A DNA stretch of 64,000 nt from JBBQNR01 sp963774075 (GCA_963774075.1 CAVZDP010000003.1:372001-436000), one strand, 5' to 3'. Counted from the stretch's first letter, positions 23,129 through 33,556 are shown. Notes: generated by a model from the sequence alone, not told the origin. Numbers and translations: made by a program.

Positions 23129-25729
23129 ATGTCCACTACCTCAACGCTGCTGCGCAGGTGCGCCGCTTCAGGCCGCCGCGCTTCGATCGTCGCAGTCTCT
23201 CTAACGCTTCTGCTGGTGCTTGCCGGCGTCTCGCAGGCGTCGCACCTTCTTTCCGACACCGACGGGCACAGCACGCTCGAACAGGTGCTGATCGGCCCGA
23301 ACCCGGCCGGCGGATACGCCACGCTCCACGTCGAGCAGGGGACCGGCGGACACTTGGTGCGAGACGGCGCATCGGAAAGCAACGGGGCGATCCCGAACGC
23401 TCAGTCCGGACGAGAGGACCGTCGCCGCTCGCTGGCCTACTTCGGCCAGCTCACCGACTTCCAGCTCGCCGACGAGGAGTCGCCCGCGCGGGTGGAGTTC
23501 CTCGACCCCGAGCCCTCCCGCACGGCAGCGTCCGGGTGGCGGCCGCAGGAGGCCCTGCACCCGTTCGCCATCGACTGGTCGATCCGGCAGCTCAACCGCT
23601 TCGCGCCCGCGAGCCCGGTCGCCCAGGGCGACGGCACGCGAGCGCCGATGGACTTCGCTCTGATGACCGGCGACCAGGCGGACAACATGCAGCGCAACGA
23701 GATCAACTGGACTCGCGAGCTGCTCGAGGGAGTCAACACGCTCGACTTCAACAGCGGCACGACCGACCCCGATTACTGGAATCCCGCACTGCATCCGAGC
23801 TGTGCCGCACTGCCACCGACGCCGGACAACCTGGCCGAGGCGCTCAGGTACACCGGCGTCCAGGACTATGACGACTACGACGAGGGGGCTGCCCCGTACT
23901 TCTACGACCCCGACGACGTGCGCGGCACCTGGGCGACCGCAGGCTGGCCGACTTACACGGGGCTCATGGACCGCGCGCAGCAGCTCGCGTTCGAGCCCGC
24001 GGGGCTCGACGTGCCCGCCTACGTGACCAACGGCAACCACGACGGGCTCGTGCAGGGCAACGAGGACGCGAACGCCGCCTTCGAGGACATCGCGACCGGC
24101 TGCTTCAAGGCGCTGGGTACGACCATGACAGACCCCGAGGGGCTCGACCCGAACGCCTTGCTCTCGCCGTCCGCCGCCGCGATGCTGGTTCCGCCGGACC
24201 CGGATCGGCGCTTCGTCGACAAGCGGCAGATCAAGGCGCTGTACAACATCAACAACCGCGACAACGGACACGGCTACGGCTTCGTCGACCCGGCTGAGAA
24301 CACGGCCTCCAGCGGTGCGGCCTCGTACTACGCGTGGGACCCGCCCCAGGCGCCGGGCTTCCGCTTCGTCTCGATCGACACCCTGGCCGAAGGCGGCGTC
24401 ACCGGCGTCACGGACGAGGGCAACATCGACGAGCCCCAGTTCCAGTGGCTGAAGGGCGAGCTGGACAACGCGACCGCGCGCGACAGGATGATCGTGATCT
24501 TCGGCCACCACCCCGTGCGGACCTTGACCGCCGACGTGCCCGATGAGCAGGCGACCCCGTGCGTCGGCCCAAACCACAACCACAACGACAACCCGGAGCA
24601 CAACCACAACCCGGGCTGCGACATCGACACGCGCTCGTCCGAGCCCATCCACCTCGGCACCGACCGCGTCCCGGGGGATCCACGCGAGAGCTTGGTCGAG
24701 CTGCTCGACCGCTACCCGCACGTGCTCGCCTACGTGGCCGGGCACACCCACGAGAACAGGGTGAACCCGTTCGCGCGCACGAACGGAGGCGTCTGGTGGG
24801 GAATCGAGACCGCCGCGACGGCTGATTGGCCCGTCCAGCACCGCCTGATCGAGGTCATGGACAACCGAGACGGCACGCTGTCGATCTTCGGCACCGTGCT
24901 GGACGGTGCGATGGGAGCCGCCGTCCCGCCTCCGGGCAACGCCTCCGGCTTCACGACAGAGCAGCTGGCTTCGATCAACCGGGTGTTCGCCTACAACGAC
25001 CCCCAGCAAGGGCCGGGGACCAACGGCCAGGGCACGCAGAGCGATCGCAACGTCGAGCTCCTCGTCCGCGATCCGCGGCGACGCTACCCGCGGCCGGGAG
25101 GCGCGACGCCGCTGCGCGTGCCCCTGGTACCGGAGTTCGAGCAGTGCACCGAGCCGAACAGCGAGCACGTCGCACCCCTGGACGAGCAATCCTGCACGCC
25201 ACCGAACCTGAGCTCGGGTGAGCTCACGACGTCCTCGACGGGCAGAGGGCTGGGTTCAGCGCGGCTAGACGTCGTCGCCGGCAACCCGCAGACGCCGGCC
25301 GACGAAGCCGACGTGCGGATCGACGTCCAGGCGAGCGACGTTCAGAAGGCATCCGACGGCTCCGACTACGAGGGTCGTGTGCTGCTCTCAACCACGATGA
25401 GGATCACCGACGGGGCGAACGGCCCGGGCTCGAGCGAATCGGCGACCATGACCGACTTCCGTTTCTCGGTTGCGGTCCAGTGCGTCGGGACCCCGGCCTC
25501 CAGCCGAGGTGGAACCTGCGCCCTGGCCACGACCTCCGACGCGCTCATTCCCAGCTTCGCCAGAGAGGGCGACCGGGCCGTGATCGCTACTCCATCGTTC
25601 GAGCTGCGCGATGCCGGCGCCGACGGCGAGATCATGCCCTCCTCGGACCCGTTTGGGCTCGGCTGCCCACCAACGTGCGGCTCCGGGGACGAGAAGGTGT
25701 TCCTGCGCCAGGGGGTCTTCGCGCCTTAG
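23129..25729 (+). CDS. Secreted metallophosphoesterase with shared C-terminal six-Cys domain
   Basis: 866 residues. A signal peptide (about 1-37, hydrophobic VSLTLLLVLAGV) leads to a calcineurin-like phosphoesterase domain with metal-ligand motifs GQLTDFQ (Asp110), TGDQADN (Asp182), NGNHDG (His304), IFGHHP and AGHTHEN. It therefore probably hydrolyses a phosphoester outside the cell; the substrate is unknown. An insert rich in His and Asn (NHNHNDNPEHNHN, nt about 24570-24612) lies between two cysteines. Residues 653-866 form a domain also present at the ends of the proteins at 29084 and 45061, finishing LGCPPTCGSGDE...RQGVFAP. GGGGGAGG about 10 nt upstream is the ribosome-binding site. Confidence 0.9.
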   Translation: MSTTSTLLRRCAASGRRASIVAVSLTLLLVLAGVSQASHLLSDTDGHSTLEQVLIGPNPAGGYATLHVEQGTGGHLVRDGASESNGAIPNAQSGREDRRRSLAYFGQLTDFQLADEESPARVEFLDPEPSRTAASGWRPQEALHPFAIDWSIRQLNRFAPASPVAQGDGTRAPMDFALMTGDQADNMQRNEINWTRELLEGVNTLDFNSGTTDPDYWNPALHPSCAALPPTPDNLAEALRYTGVQDYDDYDEGAAPYFYDPDDVRGTWATAGWPTYTGLMDRAQQLAFEPAGLDVPAYVTNGNHDGLVQGNEDANAAFEDIATGCFKALGTTMTDPEGLDPNALLSPSAAAMLVPPDPDRRFVDKRQIKALYNINNRDNGHGYGFVDPAENTASSGAASYYAWDPPQAPGFRFVSIDTLAEGGVTGVTDEGNIDEPQFQWLKGELDNATARDRMIVIFGHHPVRTLTADVPDEQATPCVGPNHNHNDNPEHNHNPGCDIDTRSSEPIHLGTDRVPGDPRESLVELLDRYPHVLAYVAGHTHENRVNPFARTNGGVWWGIETAATADWPVQHRLIEVMDNRDGTLSIFGTVLDGAMGAAVPPPGNASGFTTEQLASINRVFAYNDPQQGPGTNGQGTQSDRNVELLVRDPRRRYPRPGGATPLRVPLVPEFEQCTEPNSEHVAPLDEQSCTPPNLSSGELTTSSTGRGLGSARLDVVAGNPQTPADEADVRIDVQASDVQKASDGSDYEGRVLLSTTMRITDGANGPGSSESATMTDFRFSVAVQCVGTPASSRGGTCALATTSDALIPSFAREGDRAVIATPSFELRDAGADGEIMPSSDPFGLGCPPTCGSGDEKVFLRQGVFAP

Positions 25730-25918
25730 AACCTCTGACGAGATGCCCATGATGTCTGAGGCGGCGAGAATCGAGGCAGCTCGGGACGCAGGGAGGCCTC
25801 CCACCTTCTCACCCGTCTCGGCAGATAGGGCGGCTCTCTCGTTCCAGACGCGCCCCATGGCGCTCCGTCTGCTCGAGCAGCGCGGGCTGGTTAGCGATGC
25901 AGGTGCGGAGGCCGTGCC

Positions 25919-27052
25919 TTGAACGTGGTGGTCGCCGGCTACGTCGCCTCGTTTCCGATCGCCGCCTTTTTCTGGCAGGCTGTTTCGTTCGTGCTCGGCT
26001 TCAGGGCGCTTGGGCACAATGCGTGGTTCCTCGACGACAGCGGAGACGATCCCTGGGGCTGGGATCTCGAGGCCGACCGCCTCGATCCCGAGTGTCGCTC
26101 CGGTGTTGCTTTCCTCGCCCGAGAGATGCGCGCGCTTGGGCTCGAGGGATGCTGGGTCTTCCGCCACATCCCGAGCGGCCGCCACTCGGGAATGGACCCC
26201 GCGACGACGGCTGCGGCGCTGGCCGACGCCGACGTTTTCGTCAACGTCTCCTGCTGGATTCCGATCCGCCCGGAATACGAGCGGATTCCGCACAGGCTCG
26301 CGATCGACACCGACCCAGTCTTCACCCAGGTGCGCATCGCCCAGGGTGAGCTGGCCGAAGTTCCCGAGATGCACACCAGGCTTTTCACGTTTGGCCGCCC
26401 ACCCCTTCCAGGCCAGCGCCACGAATGGGTGCCGACACGGCAGCCGGTCGCTGTCGAGTGCTGGCCACGGGCGGGGCCGCCGCCCGACGGCGCCCCGTTC
26501 ACCACGCTTGCCGCGTCGTGGCGCGCCGAGTGGCCCGCCGTATGGGACGGAATCGACTACGGCGGCAAGGACAAGTCCTTCCCGGACTATCTCGACCTGC
26601 CGGCGCGCACCGGCGCGCGTTTCCGCGTCGCCCTCGCGGGCCGCGACTACCAGGATGCGGCGTCCTTGCTCCTCGACCATGGCTGGGAGGTCGTGGATGG
26701 AGCGAGCGTGAGCGTGACCTCTTCCGAATATCGTTCGTTCATCGCCGCGAGCGCGGGCGAGTTCGGTGTCGCGCAGCAGGCCTATGTCGCCGCCCACTCG
26801 GGCTGGTTCAGCGAGCGCACGTGCTGCTTTCTCGCCAGCGGCCGGCCCGCCGTCGTTCAGGAGACTGGGTTTTCGGAATGGCTCCCCACAGGTGAGGGGT
26901 TGCTCTCGTTCTCCACGCCTGCCGAGGCGGCCGAGGCACTCGAGCAAGTCTCCTCTGACTGGTCACGCCATGCGACTGCGGCCCGTGCGCTCGTCGCCGA
27001 GCACTTCGACGCCGCCTCCGTCTGCGCGGCGCTCCTCGAGTCGGCGCTGTGA
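25919..27052 (+). CDS. Glycosyltransferase-like protein (same family as N-half of the 40164 protein)
   Basis: 377 residues from TTG at 25919; GTG at 25925 is also possible. A first Rossmann-like half (FVLGFRALGHNAWFLDDSG) is followed by a GT-B-like second half. That half contains the region SAGEFGVAQQAYV, SGWFSERTCCFLASGRP and VVQETGFSEWLPTGEGL. The last segments match the N-terminal 400 residues of the protein at 40164 (GEFSVAKDQN, GWFSDRSATYLAAGRPVV, QDTGFTNVLPSGEGL). The donor and acceptor are unknown. The stop abuts the stop of the opposing GT4 gene with no bases between. Confidence 0.78.
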   Translation: MNVVVAGYVASFPIAAFFWQAVSFVLGFRALGHNAWFLDDSGDDPWGWDLEADRLDPECRSGVAFLAREMRALGLEGCWVFRHIPSGRHSGMDPATTAAALADADVFVNVSCWIPIRPEYERIPHRLAIDTDPVFTQVRIAQGELAEVPEMHTRLFTFGRPPLPGQRHEWVPTRQPVAVECWPRAGPPPDGAPFTTLAASWRAEWPAVWDGIDYGGKDKSFPDYLDLPARTGARFRVALAGRDYQDAASLLLDHGWEVVDGASVSVTSSEYRSFIAASAGEFGVAQQAYVAAHSGWFSERTCCFLASGRPAVVQETGFSEWLPTGEGLLSFSTPAEAAEALEQVSSDWSRHATAARALVAEHFDAASVCAALLESAL

Positions 27053-28411
27053 TTAGTTGATCAGTCCGCGCTGCGAGTCCGCGCCCCGGCGCCCCATCGG
27101 TGAGCCGAAGAGGAACGTGCTCAGCTGCCGGCCCACCATCTCTGGCGAGAAGCCCTCTACTACTCGCCGTCGCGCGCGCGCCCCGAGCAGCAGGCGAAGC
27201 CCTTCGTCGTCCAGCAGACGGCCGAGAGCCAGGCCGAGTGCAGCGGGATCCCCCAGCGGCACTACGACGCCGCCTGAGCGCTCGTTCCCCTCCAGGATGT
27301 CGGACATACCCGGGGCGTCGGTCGCCACCACCGGCAGGCCGCAGGCCATCGCCTCGAGCGGCGCCACCGGGAACCCCTCGTGGCGCGAGGCGAGCACGTA
27401 GACGTCGGCGGCCGCCAGCCAGCGCCTGAGGAGCTCGTGGTCGTGAACGAACTCGTCCAGCCAGAGGATGGTCGCCTCGGGCAGCGCGGCGATCCGCTGC
27501 TCGAGGGCGTGGGCGTCCTGGCCGGTCCCGACCAATAGAAGGCGCAGCTCCCGCCCACCACGCTCCCTGCTGACTTGCTGCCACGCCTCGAGAAGGAGAT
27601 CGAGTCCCTTGACGTAGAGGTTGACGCGCCCGTGCCACACCGCCACGCCCGCCTCGGCCGGAATGCCGAGCTCGGCCCTCGCCCTGCGGCGGTCGACCGG
27701 CCTCCACCGCGAGAGGTCAACGGGGTTGAAGATGCGGGCGATCTTGGCGGGCGGTACGTGGTAGCGCGCGCGGACCCGCTCGATCTCGGCCCTGGGGGCG
27801 ATGATCAGCCCCGCGCAGGCGCGCAGCGCGAATGGACGCACCGGGGCCTCAAGGCGACTGAGCTGATGGTCGCCGCTCTGGAAAGTGGCGAAGACCGGCA
27901 GCCGCAGCCACCTGCCGAGCAGGACGCACGCATCGAAGCGGGCGTGCTCGTATTCCTGACAGAGGATCAGCTGGCAGCCCTCGCGCCGCAGCTCGCGCGC
28001 GAGATGCGCGACAGGCGTCGCGACGTACGGCGCAAGGTGCTTGAGTGCGCCCAGGACTGCGCGCCGAGGGCCGCGCTCGGCGCCGACTGCGCTGTCGAGC
28101 CTGATCGCATACGGGTCCAGGACCCGTCGCCGCACGGCCCGGTAGACCCGGGGGGCCGGTAGGAGGCAGACGCTCGCGCCCGTTGGCTCGTGCCGAAAGC
28201 GGGTCGGCGCCCGGACGCGGGCCGAGACGCCGAAGAAGACCGTGCGGACGCCGGCGAGTTGCAGGGCCTCGATGTAGCCGAAGACCCAGCTTCCCCTCAT
28301 CTCCTTCCGGAATGCCTCGAACGAAACCCCGGTGTTGTCGAGGAAGTCCTCGATCAGATGGGTCCAGTCGACCACTGCGACAGTCCGCTGCCGCTCCCCC
28401 CCGCGGATCAT
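27053..28411 (-). CDS. Family 4-type glycosyltransferase
   Basis: 452-residue GT-B glycosyltransferase. The acceptor-side half carries SFEAFRKEMRGSWVFGYIEAL. The donor-side half shows WHGRVNLYVKGLDLLLEAW, LLLVGTGQDAHAL, the VHDHELLRRWLAAADVYVLAS stretch and the retaining-GT motif SRHEGFPVAPLEAMACGLPVV with the paired glutamates. It probably adds a sugar to a lipid- or protein-linked glycan at the inner membrane face; the specificity is not visible. It is transcribed toward the gene at 25919. Confidence 0.88.
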   Translation of the reverse strand: MIRGGERQRTVAVVDWTHLIEDFLDNTGVSFEAFRKEMRGSWVFGYIEALQLAGVRTVFFGVSARVRAPTRFRHEPTGASVCLLPAPRVYRAVRRRVLDPYAIRLDSAVGAERGPRRAVLGALKHLAPYVATPVAHLARELRREGCQLILCQEYEHARFDACVLLGRWLRLPVFATFQSGDHQLSRLEAPVRPFALRACAGLIIAPRAEIERVRARYHVPPAKIARIFNPVDLSRWRPVDRRRARAELGIPAEAGVAVWHGRVNLYVKGLDLLLEAWQQVSRERGGRELRLLLVGTGQDAHALEQRIAALPEATILWLDEFVHDHELLRRWLAAADVYVLASRHEGFPVAPLEAMACGLPVVATDAPGMSDILEGNERSGGVVVPLGDPAALGLALGRLLDDEGLRLLLGARARRRVVEGFSPEMVGRQLSTFLFGSPMGRRGADSQRGLIN

Positions 28412-28467
28412 CTCTGCTTTCTACCTCCTACGCTCGCTTCGCGCTCCCGCGCCGGCGAGCGCGCTGA

Positions 28468-28962
28468 TCAGCGCCGGTTGGTGCTGAGCCCGTCGAGGCA
28501 GCCGTCCCGGACGGCTGGCCGGTAGGCGGGAGCGGGGGACTCGCGCTTCGCGTACGCAGTCGCGATGGCCAGCGAGTCGTCGGCCTCGGCGCCGTAGGCG
28601 TTGGCGAGGCTGCGGCGCGGGATTGTCAGGCAGCGAAGGCGCGCCTCGTGGTAGACGACTCGCGATGCGCCGGACCGGTACTTCGCGCGGGTCGTCGCCG
28701 GTGAGGGCAGCTCGGCAGAGCCCTTCTGGGCCGGCTCACCGTTCGATCCGCTCACGTCGCTGGGCGAGGAATAGCGCTTGCCGTCCGAGCCGCGCCTGCG
28801 CTCGCGGCGCCTGCTCCGAGCCGTTCCGCGCTCCTCGGCGGTGGCGCCCGCGCCCGCCTGCGGAGGGGGAGCCGGGGGGGTGTCGGGGCTGTCGTCGCCG
28901 CCGCAGGCCGCGATCATCACGGTCGCCAGCGCAAGGGTGAGCAGGTAGCGCACGCGGCCCAT
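28468..28962 (-). CDS. Putative lipoprotein, function unknown
   Basis: 164 residues with a clear lipoprotein signal: MGRVRYLLTLALATVMIAAC, then GGDDS. The following 60 residues are disordered, rich in Pro, Ala, Arg and Ser. The C-terminal part (VVYHEARLRCLTIPRR to RDGCLDGLS) holds two cysteines that could pair. I do not recognise a family. It shares the 121-nt upstream region with the divergent protease gene at 29084. Confidence 0.7.
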   Translation of the reverse strand: MGRVRYLLTLALATVMIAACGGDDSPDTPPAPPPQAGAGATAEERGTARSRRRERRRGSDGKRYSSPSDVSGSNGEPAQKGSAELPSPATTRAKYRSGASRVVYHEARLRCLTIPRRSLANAYGAEADDSLAIATAYAKRESPAPAYRPAVRDGCLDGLSTNRR

Positions 28963-29007
28963 GTTAGTGAGGGTCCTTCGGCCCCTACGCAGTCACTCGA
29001 TCTGGTG

Positions 29008-29013
29008 TACGCT
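29008..29013 (+). promoter_or_regulatory. Possible -10 box upstream of the subtilisin-like protease gene
   Basis: TACGCT followed by TGC lies 71 nt before the GTG start, similar in context to the boxes at 23086 and 45006. No clear -35 is present. Confidence 0.25.
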
Positions 29014-29083
29014 TGCCCGCAATCGACCGCGTGCCGGCCGGGGGGCCGGCTCGCAGAAGGTCATTGGGGAGGTGTAGTTAGGG

Positions 29084-32000
29084 GTGAAGGGGAGTCCGCG
29101 CAGCGCTACGTGGCTGCTCGCGTTCGCGCTGGTGCTCGTCGCTGTCGCACCGGCGCTGTCCTACGCGCGCACGTTTCCGGGCAGCAACCCCAGCGAGAGC
29201 GTTCGCGTGAACACGCCGAACGATCCGAACTTCGATCACTGCGAGCACGACGACGAGGATGGCGCACCGACCTGCTCGCACGCCTTCGACCAGCAGTACG
29301 AGCGCTTCGGCTTCGCGCCCGACGGCTCCCAAAACACCGCGCTCTACCACAACCCGATCGACCCTCACATCCAGCGTTTCGTCGCGCAGAACACGCTCGC
29401 CGGACGCAACCCGCTCGGCCAGATTCCAGGCGTCTCGGTCGACAGAGCATGGAAGTACTCGACCGGCAGCCCGAGCGTGCAGATCGCGATCCTCGACACG
29501 GGGATTCGCTGGAACAACGGGGGCCTGCGCCGCCAGGTTGCGCTGAACCGCGGAGAGCTTCCGCTTCCCAAGCACTCCGATTCGAGCGATTGCTCCGTGT
29601 ACGACTGTGACGGCGACGGCGCGTTCAACGTCGACGACTACGCCGACGACCCGCGCGTGTCGCAGGCCGCCGGACACAGCGAGGCCGATTCGATCCTCGA
29701 CGCCAGCGACCTGATCGCCGTGTTCGGTAACGGCGACGACGGCGACGGCAACGGCTACGCCGACGACATCGCCGGCTGGGACTTCTTCGACGACGACAAC
29801 GACCCCTACGACGCCTCCAGTTATTCGAGCGCGTCGAACCACGGCAGCGGGCGGATGGAGGAGGCCGCGGAGCAGGGCAACGAAGGTGACGGCGGCATTG
29901 GCCTGTGCCCCGACTGCCAGGTCGTGCCGATGCGTGTTTGGGACACGTTCGTGGTCGACACCAACAACTTCGCGCTGGCGGCCCTCTATGCGGCGGACAA
30001 CGACGTCGAGGTGGTGGAGGGAGCGGTGGGCGCGCTCTTCAACTCGAGCTTCGCGCGGGCGGCGTTTGACCACGCCTACCGGAACGGCGTGTTCTTCACG
30101 ATCGTCTCTTCAGACCTCAACACCGCGGACCACAACATCCCGACGCTCTACGACGAGGCCATGATGGTCCAGGGCACCGTCGCCGACGTGCACGGGCTGG
30201 GCGAGAACCCGCCGCAGCAGGTGATCGACTTCTTCAACGATCAGGGCGTTCCGCTCGTGACGAACCTGCCGATCGGCACCTGGTTCCGCAACTCCGGGAC
30301 GACGCAGTACGGCGGCCACGCGCACATCACGATGCCCGCCGTCACCGGGTCGGCCGCCACGGGCCAGGCATCGGGCGCCGCTGGGCTCGTCATCTCCCAC
30401 GCGCGGGAGAAGGGGACTCCACTCGAGCCCAACGAGGTCAAGCAGCTGATGACGCTCACCGCCGAGGACGTGGTGGCGGAGAACACGCTCGGCCTGGGCG
30501 TTCCGGACCCCGCGGTCGTGGGCTGGGACCAGCACTTCGGCTACGGCAAGCCCGACCTCGGGCTGGCGCTCGAACGCATCGACGAGGGCGACCTGCCGCC
30601 GCAGGCGCTCATCACCTCACCGGATTGGTTCATGCCCTTCAACGTCAACCACGAGGCCTCCGTCGACATCGGCGCCCGGGTCTCGGCTCGCGGCGGCAGC
30701 TACAACCTCGAGCTGGAGTGGGCGCCCGGCATCGAGCCGGCCGAGTCCGAGTTCCAGAACGTGTCGAGCGGGCCCATCGGTCAGCCGATCGACGGCACGA
30801 TCGGGACGATCGACCTGGCCGAGGTGCGCCTGGCGCTCGACGGTCGCCCAGGGGGTGGCGCCACGACCGACGCCACCGCTCCGAGCAAGGGGCCCGGCGA
30901 CAAGGACCCGAACGAGCCCGCGTTCACCGTGCGGGTGATCGTGACGGACGGCGACGGCAACCGCGCCGAGGACCGCAAGGTGCTGTTCGCCTACCGGGAC
31001 GCCACCGAGGTCTACAAGAAGGACATAGGCACGGGCGGCGAGGCTTCGGAGCGCCTCTTCGATCTCGACGGCGACAACAAGCTCGACACCGTCCTCGCGG
31101 ATTCGAGTGGAGAGCTGAATGTCCTCGACGCCGCCGGCCAGCCGCTCGAAAGCTTCAACGGCGGCGAGCCCGTGCGCACCCGCCTGTACCCGAACGTCCA
31201 TGCCGGCGCGCCCTCGTTCGGCTCCGTTAGCCCGCCGCGTGAGGTGCTGCGCACCCCCGCGATAGGCGACGTTGACGGCGACCTAGAGCCCGAGATCGTC
31301 GACACCGCGGGCGAGCACGTCTACGCGTGGAACGCCGACGGAACCGAGGCTCCGGGATTCCCGGTGCGGCTCGACCCGGCGCTCTCGCTGCCACAGGACC
31401 GAACGCGGAACAACCACATCAAGCGTGGCTTCACCGCTTCGCCGGTGCTCGGCGATCTCGACGGCGACGGCACCCTCGACATTCTGGCGGCCGCCCTGGA
31501 CCAGCACCTCTACGCCTGGAAGGGCGACGGCACTCAGGTGCCCGGCTATCCGAAGAAGCTGCGTGACCCGTCGATCCCGGGCGCCGAGATCCTGACCACG
31601 CCCGCCTTCGGCGACATCACGGGCGACGGCGTGCCCGACATCGTGAGCCCGACCCAGGAGTTCGACGACAACCCGTCGGCGCCGCTCCACGCCACCGATC
31701 GGATCCGGCGGGCTGTTCTCGAACATCCTCACCAACGTCCTCTCCAACGTCCTGGGCGGGAGCGGGCGCGTGTACGCGCTCGATCGTGCCGGCAACGTGC
31801 TGCCGGGCTGGCCGACCAGCCCCAACGGCGCGGTGCCCGACGCGCTTCCCTTCGTCGGCCCGGGCGTGGACCACGTCCTCGCCAACGTGGACTCGGATCC
31901 CGAGCTCGAGGCGGTCGGAAACCTGGCGACCGGCGACGTCACTGCCACCAACGGCAACGGAACGGGGGCCGTCGTCTACGACGCCTCGCCTGCGGGCGGC

Positions 32001-33503
32001 GAGCACGTCGACAAGACGAAGGTTCTGAACCTGTTCGAGAACCCGATCGTTGCGGACATCGACGGCGTCTCCGGACCGGAAATCATCAAGGGCGGCGTCA
32101 CGCTCAACCAGCTCGTCAACATCGGCGTCGGCGTGGGCCAGAACCTGCCCTACAACCACGTCGTGCAGGCGTGGAACGCGCAGACCGGAGCCTCCCTGCC
32201 GAGCTTCCCGCAGGCGGTCGAGGACTTCCAGCTCCTGTCGACCCCGGCGGTCGCGGACCTCTCGGACGCCCCCGGCAAGGAGATAGCGGTCGGCACCGGC
32301 CTCTACTACCTGCGCAACATCAGCGCAACCGGCGTCGAGGGCACGGGTTGGCCCAAGTTCACCGGCGGGTGGATCTTCTCGACGCCCACGATCGGCGACG
32401 CCGACGGTGACGGCAAGCTCGACGTCGCGGCCTTGACGCGAGAGGGCAACGCCTTCATGTGGAAGACCGAAAGCCCGGCTTGCGGCACGAACGACGAATG
32501 GTGGACGGCGCGCCACGACGAGTGGAACACCGGCGCCTACGGCACCGACAGCCGGCCGCCGGGGACCCCGGAGAGGCTGCGTATCAACCAGGGCGCGAAC
32601 GTCGCCGTCCTGAGCTTTACCGCGCCCGGTGACGACTGGCTGTGTGGCACGGCCAGCCGCTACCGGATCATCAAGTCGAACGAGCCCATTCGCCACCCGA
32701 CGGACGGCGAGGTCGTCGGCGACTTCGACCCCACCGTGGCCACCGGCGAGCGCCAGGCCAAGCTGGTGACGAACCTCGCCGGCGCGAGCACCTACTTCGC
32801 CGTCCTGTACCAGGACGATGCCGGCAACTGGGGGCACCTGGCGAGCGCGGGCGTGCCGTTCCCCCGCCCGGGAGGAGCAACGCCGCTGCGCGTCCCGCTC
32901 GTGCCCGAGTTCGAACGCTGCACTTCGCCCAACAGCACGCACGTGGCGCCGCTCGCCGAGCCTTCGTGCACCGGCTCGGACCTCGAGTCGTCGCTCCTGA
33001 CGACCTCGACCACCGGGCGCGGGCTGGGCTCCGCTCGGCTCGACGTGATGCCCGGCAACCCAGAGACGCTCGGCGACGAGGCCGACGTTCGCATCTCGGC
33101 ATCCGTTACCGACGTGAAGCGCGCAAGCAACGGGTCGGACTACGAGGGCTCCGTGATACTGAGCACCGCAATCCGCATGACCGACTTCGCGAGCGGGCCG
33201 AGCGCCGACGAGCCTGCGACGGTCGCCGACGGTGAGCTCTCGGTGCCGGTCACGTGCATCGCCACCACCGCGCCGCCCCACGGCTCGACCTGCAACGTCA
33301 CCACCACGATCGACACGCTCGTTCCAGGCTTCGCGAGAGAGGGGGACAGGACGGTGATCTCGACCTTCTCCATGACGGTCGAGGACGCCGGGCCGGACGG
33401 CAGCCTGGATCCCTCGCCTGACCCGCTCGGGCTCGGGTGCCCCCCGACGTGCGGATCCGGGGACGAGAAGGTGTTTCTGCGCCAGGGCGTCTTCGCGCCG
33501 TAA
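29084..33503 (+). CDS. Secreted subtilisin-like protease with FG-GAP propeller and shared C-terminal domain; frameshifted
   Basis: The GTG start has GGGGAGG upstream and a signal peptide (WLLAFALVLVAVAPALSYA). A peptidase S8 domain follows with Asp138 (AILDTGIRW), His253 (NHGSGR) and Ser423 (VTGSAATGQASG, a divergent form of GTSMAxP). From about residue 640 on, FG-GAP/VCBS-like blades read GDVDGDLEPEIVDT, GDLDGDGTLDIL and GDADGDGKLDVA. Between about 31690 and 31715, in the fourth blade, coding moves from frame 2 (NPSAPLHATD) to frame 3 (GLFSNILTNVLSNVLGG), as if one extra base were present. Unshifted, frame 2 runs in nonsense to 32410. The restored frame ends with the 214-residue RQGVFAP domain (32859-33500). 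Confidence 0.85.
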
Positions 33504-33512
33504 GAATAAAAG

Positions 33513-33538
33513 CGCTGCCTGCCGTCCGGCAGGCAGCG
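33513..33538. terminator. Bidirectional rho-independent terminator
   Basis: A perfect 11-bp stem (CGCTGCCTGCC / GGCAGGCAGCG) has the 4-nt loop GTCC. On the minus strand it is followed by the T-rich run TTTTATTCTT, a canonical terminator for the glycosyltransferase gene ending at 33557. On the + strand it lies 10 nt after the protease stop. Confidence 0.85.
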
Positions 33539-33556
33539 GTGGTCAGTAGCGCGGGC

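Noticed and set aside
25743..25922. Possible 59-residue + strand gene whose stop overlaps the glycosyltransferase start
   Set aside because: No ribosome-binding site, no recognisable family, composition typical of non-coding high-GC frames; the opposite strand is equally open.
31717..32410. C-terminal continuation of the protease in the original frame
   Set aside because: Arg-rich nonsense with no FG-GAP pattern, while the next frame carries clear FG-GAP blades and the shared end domain.
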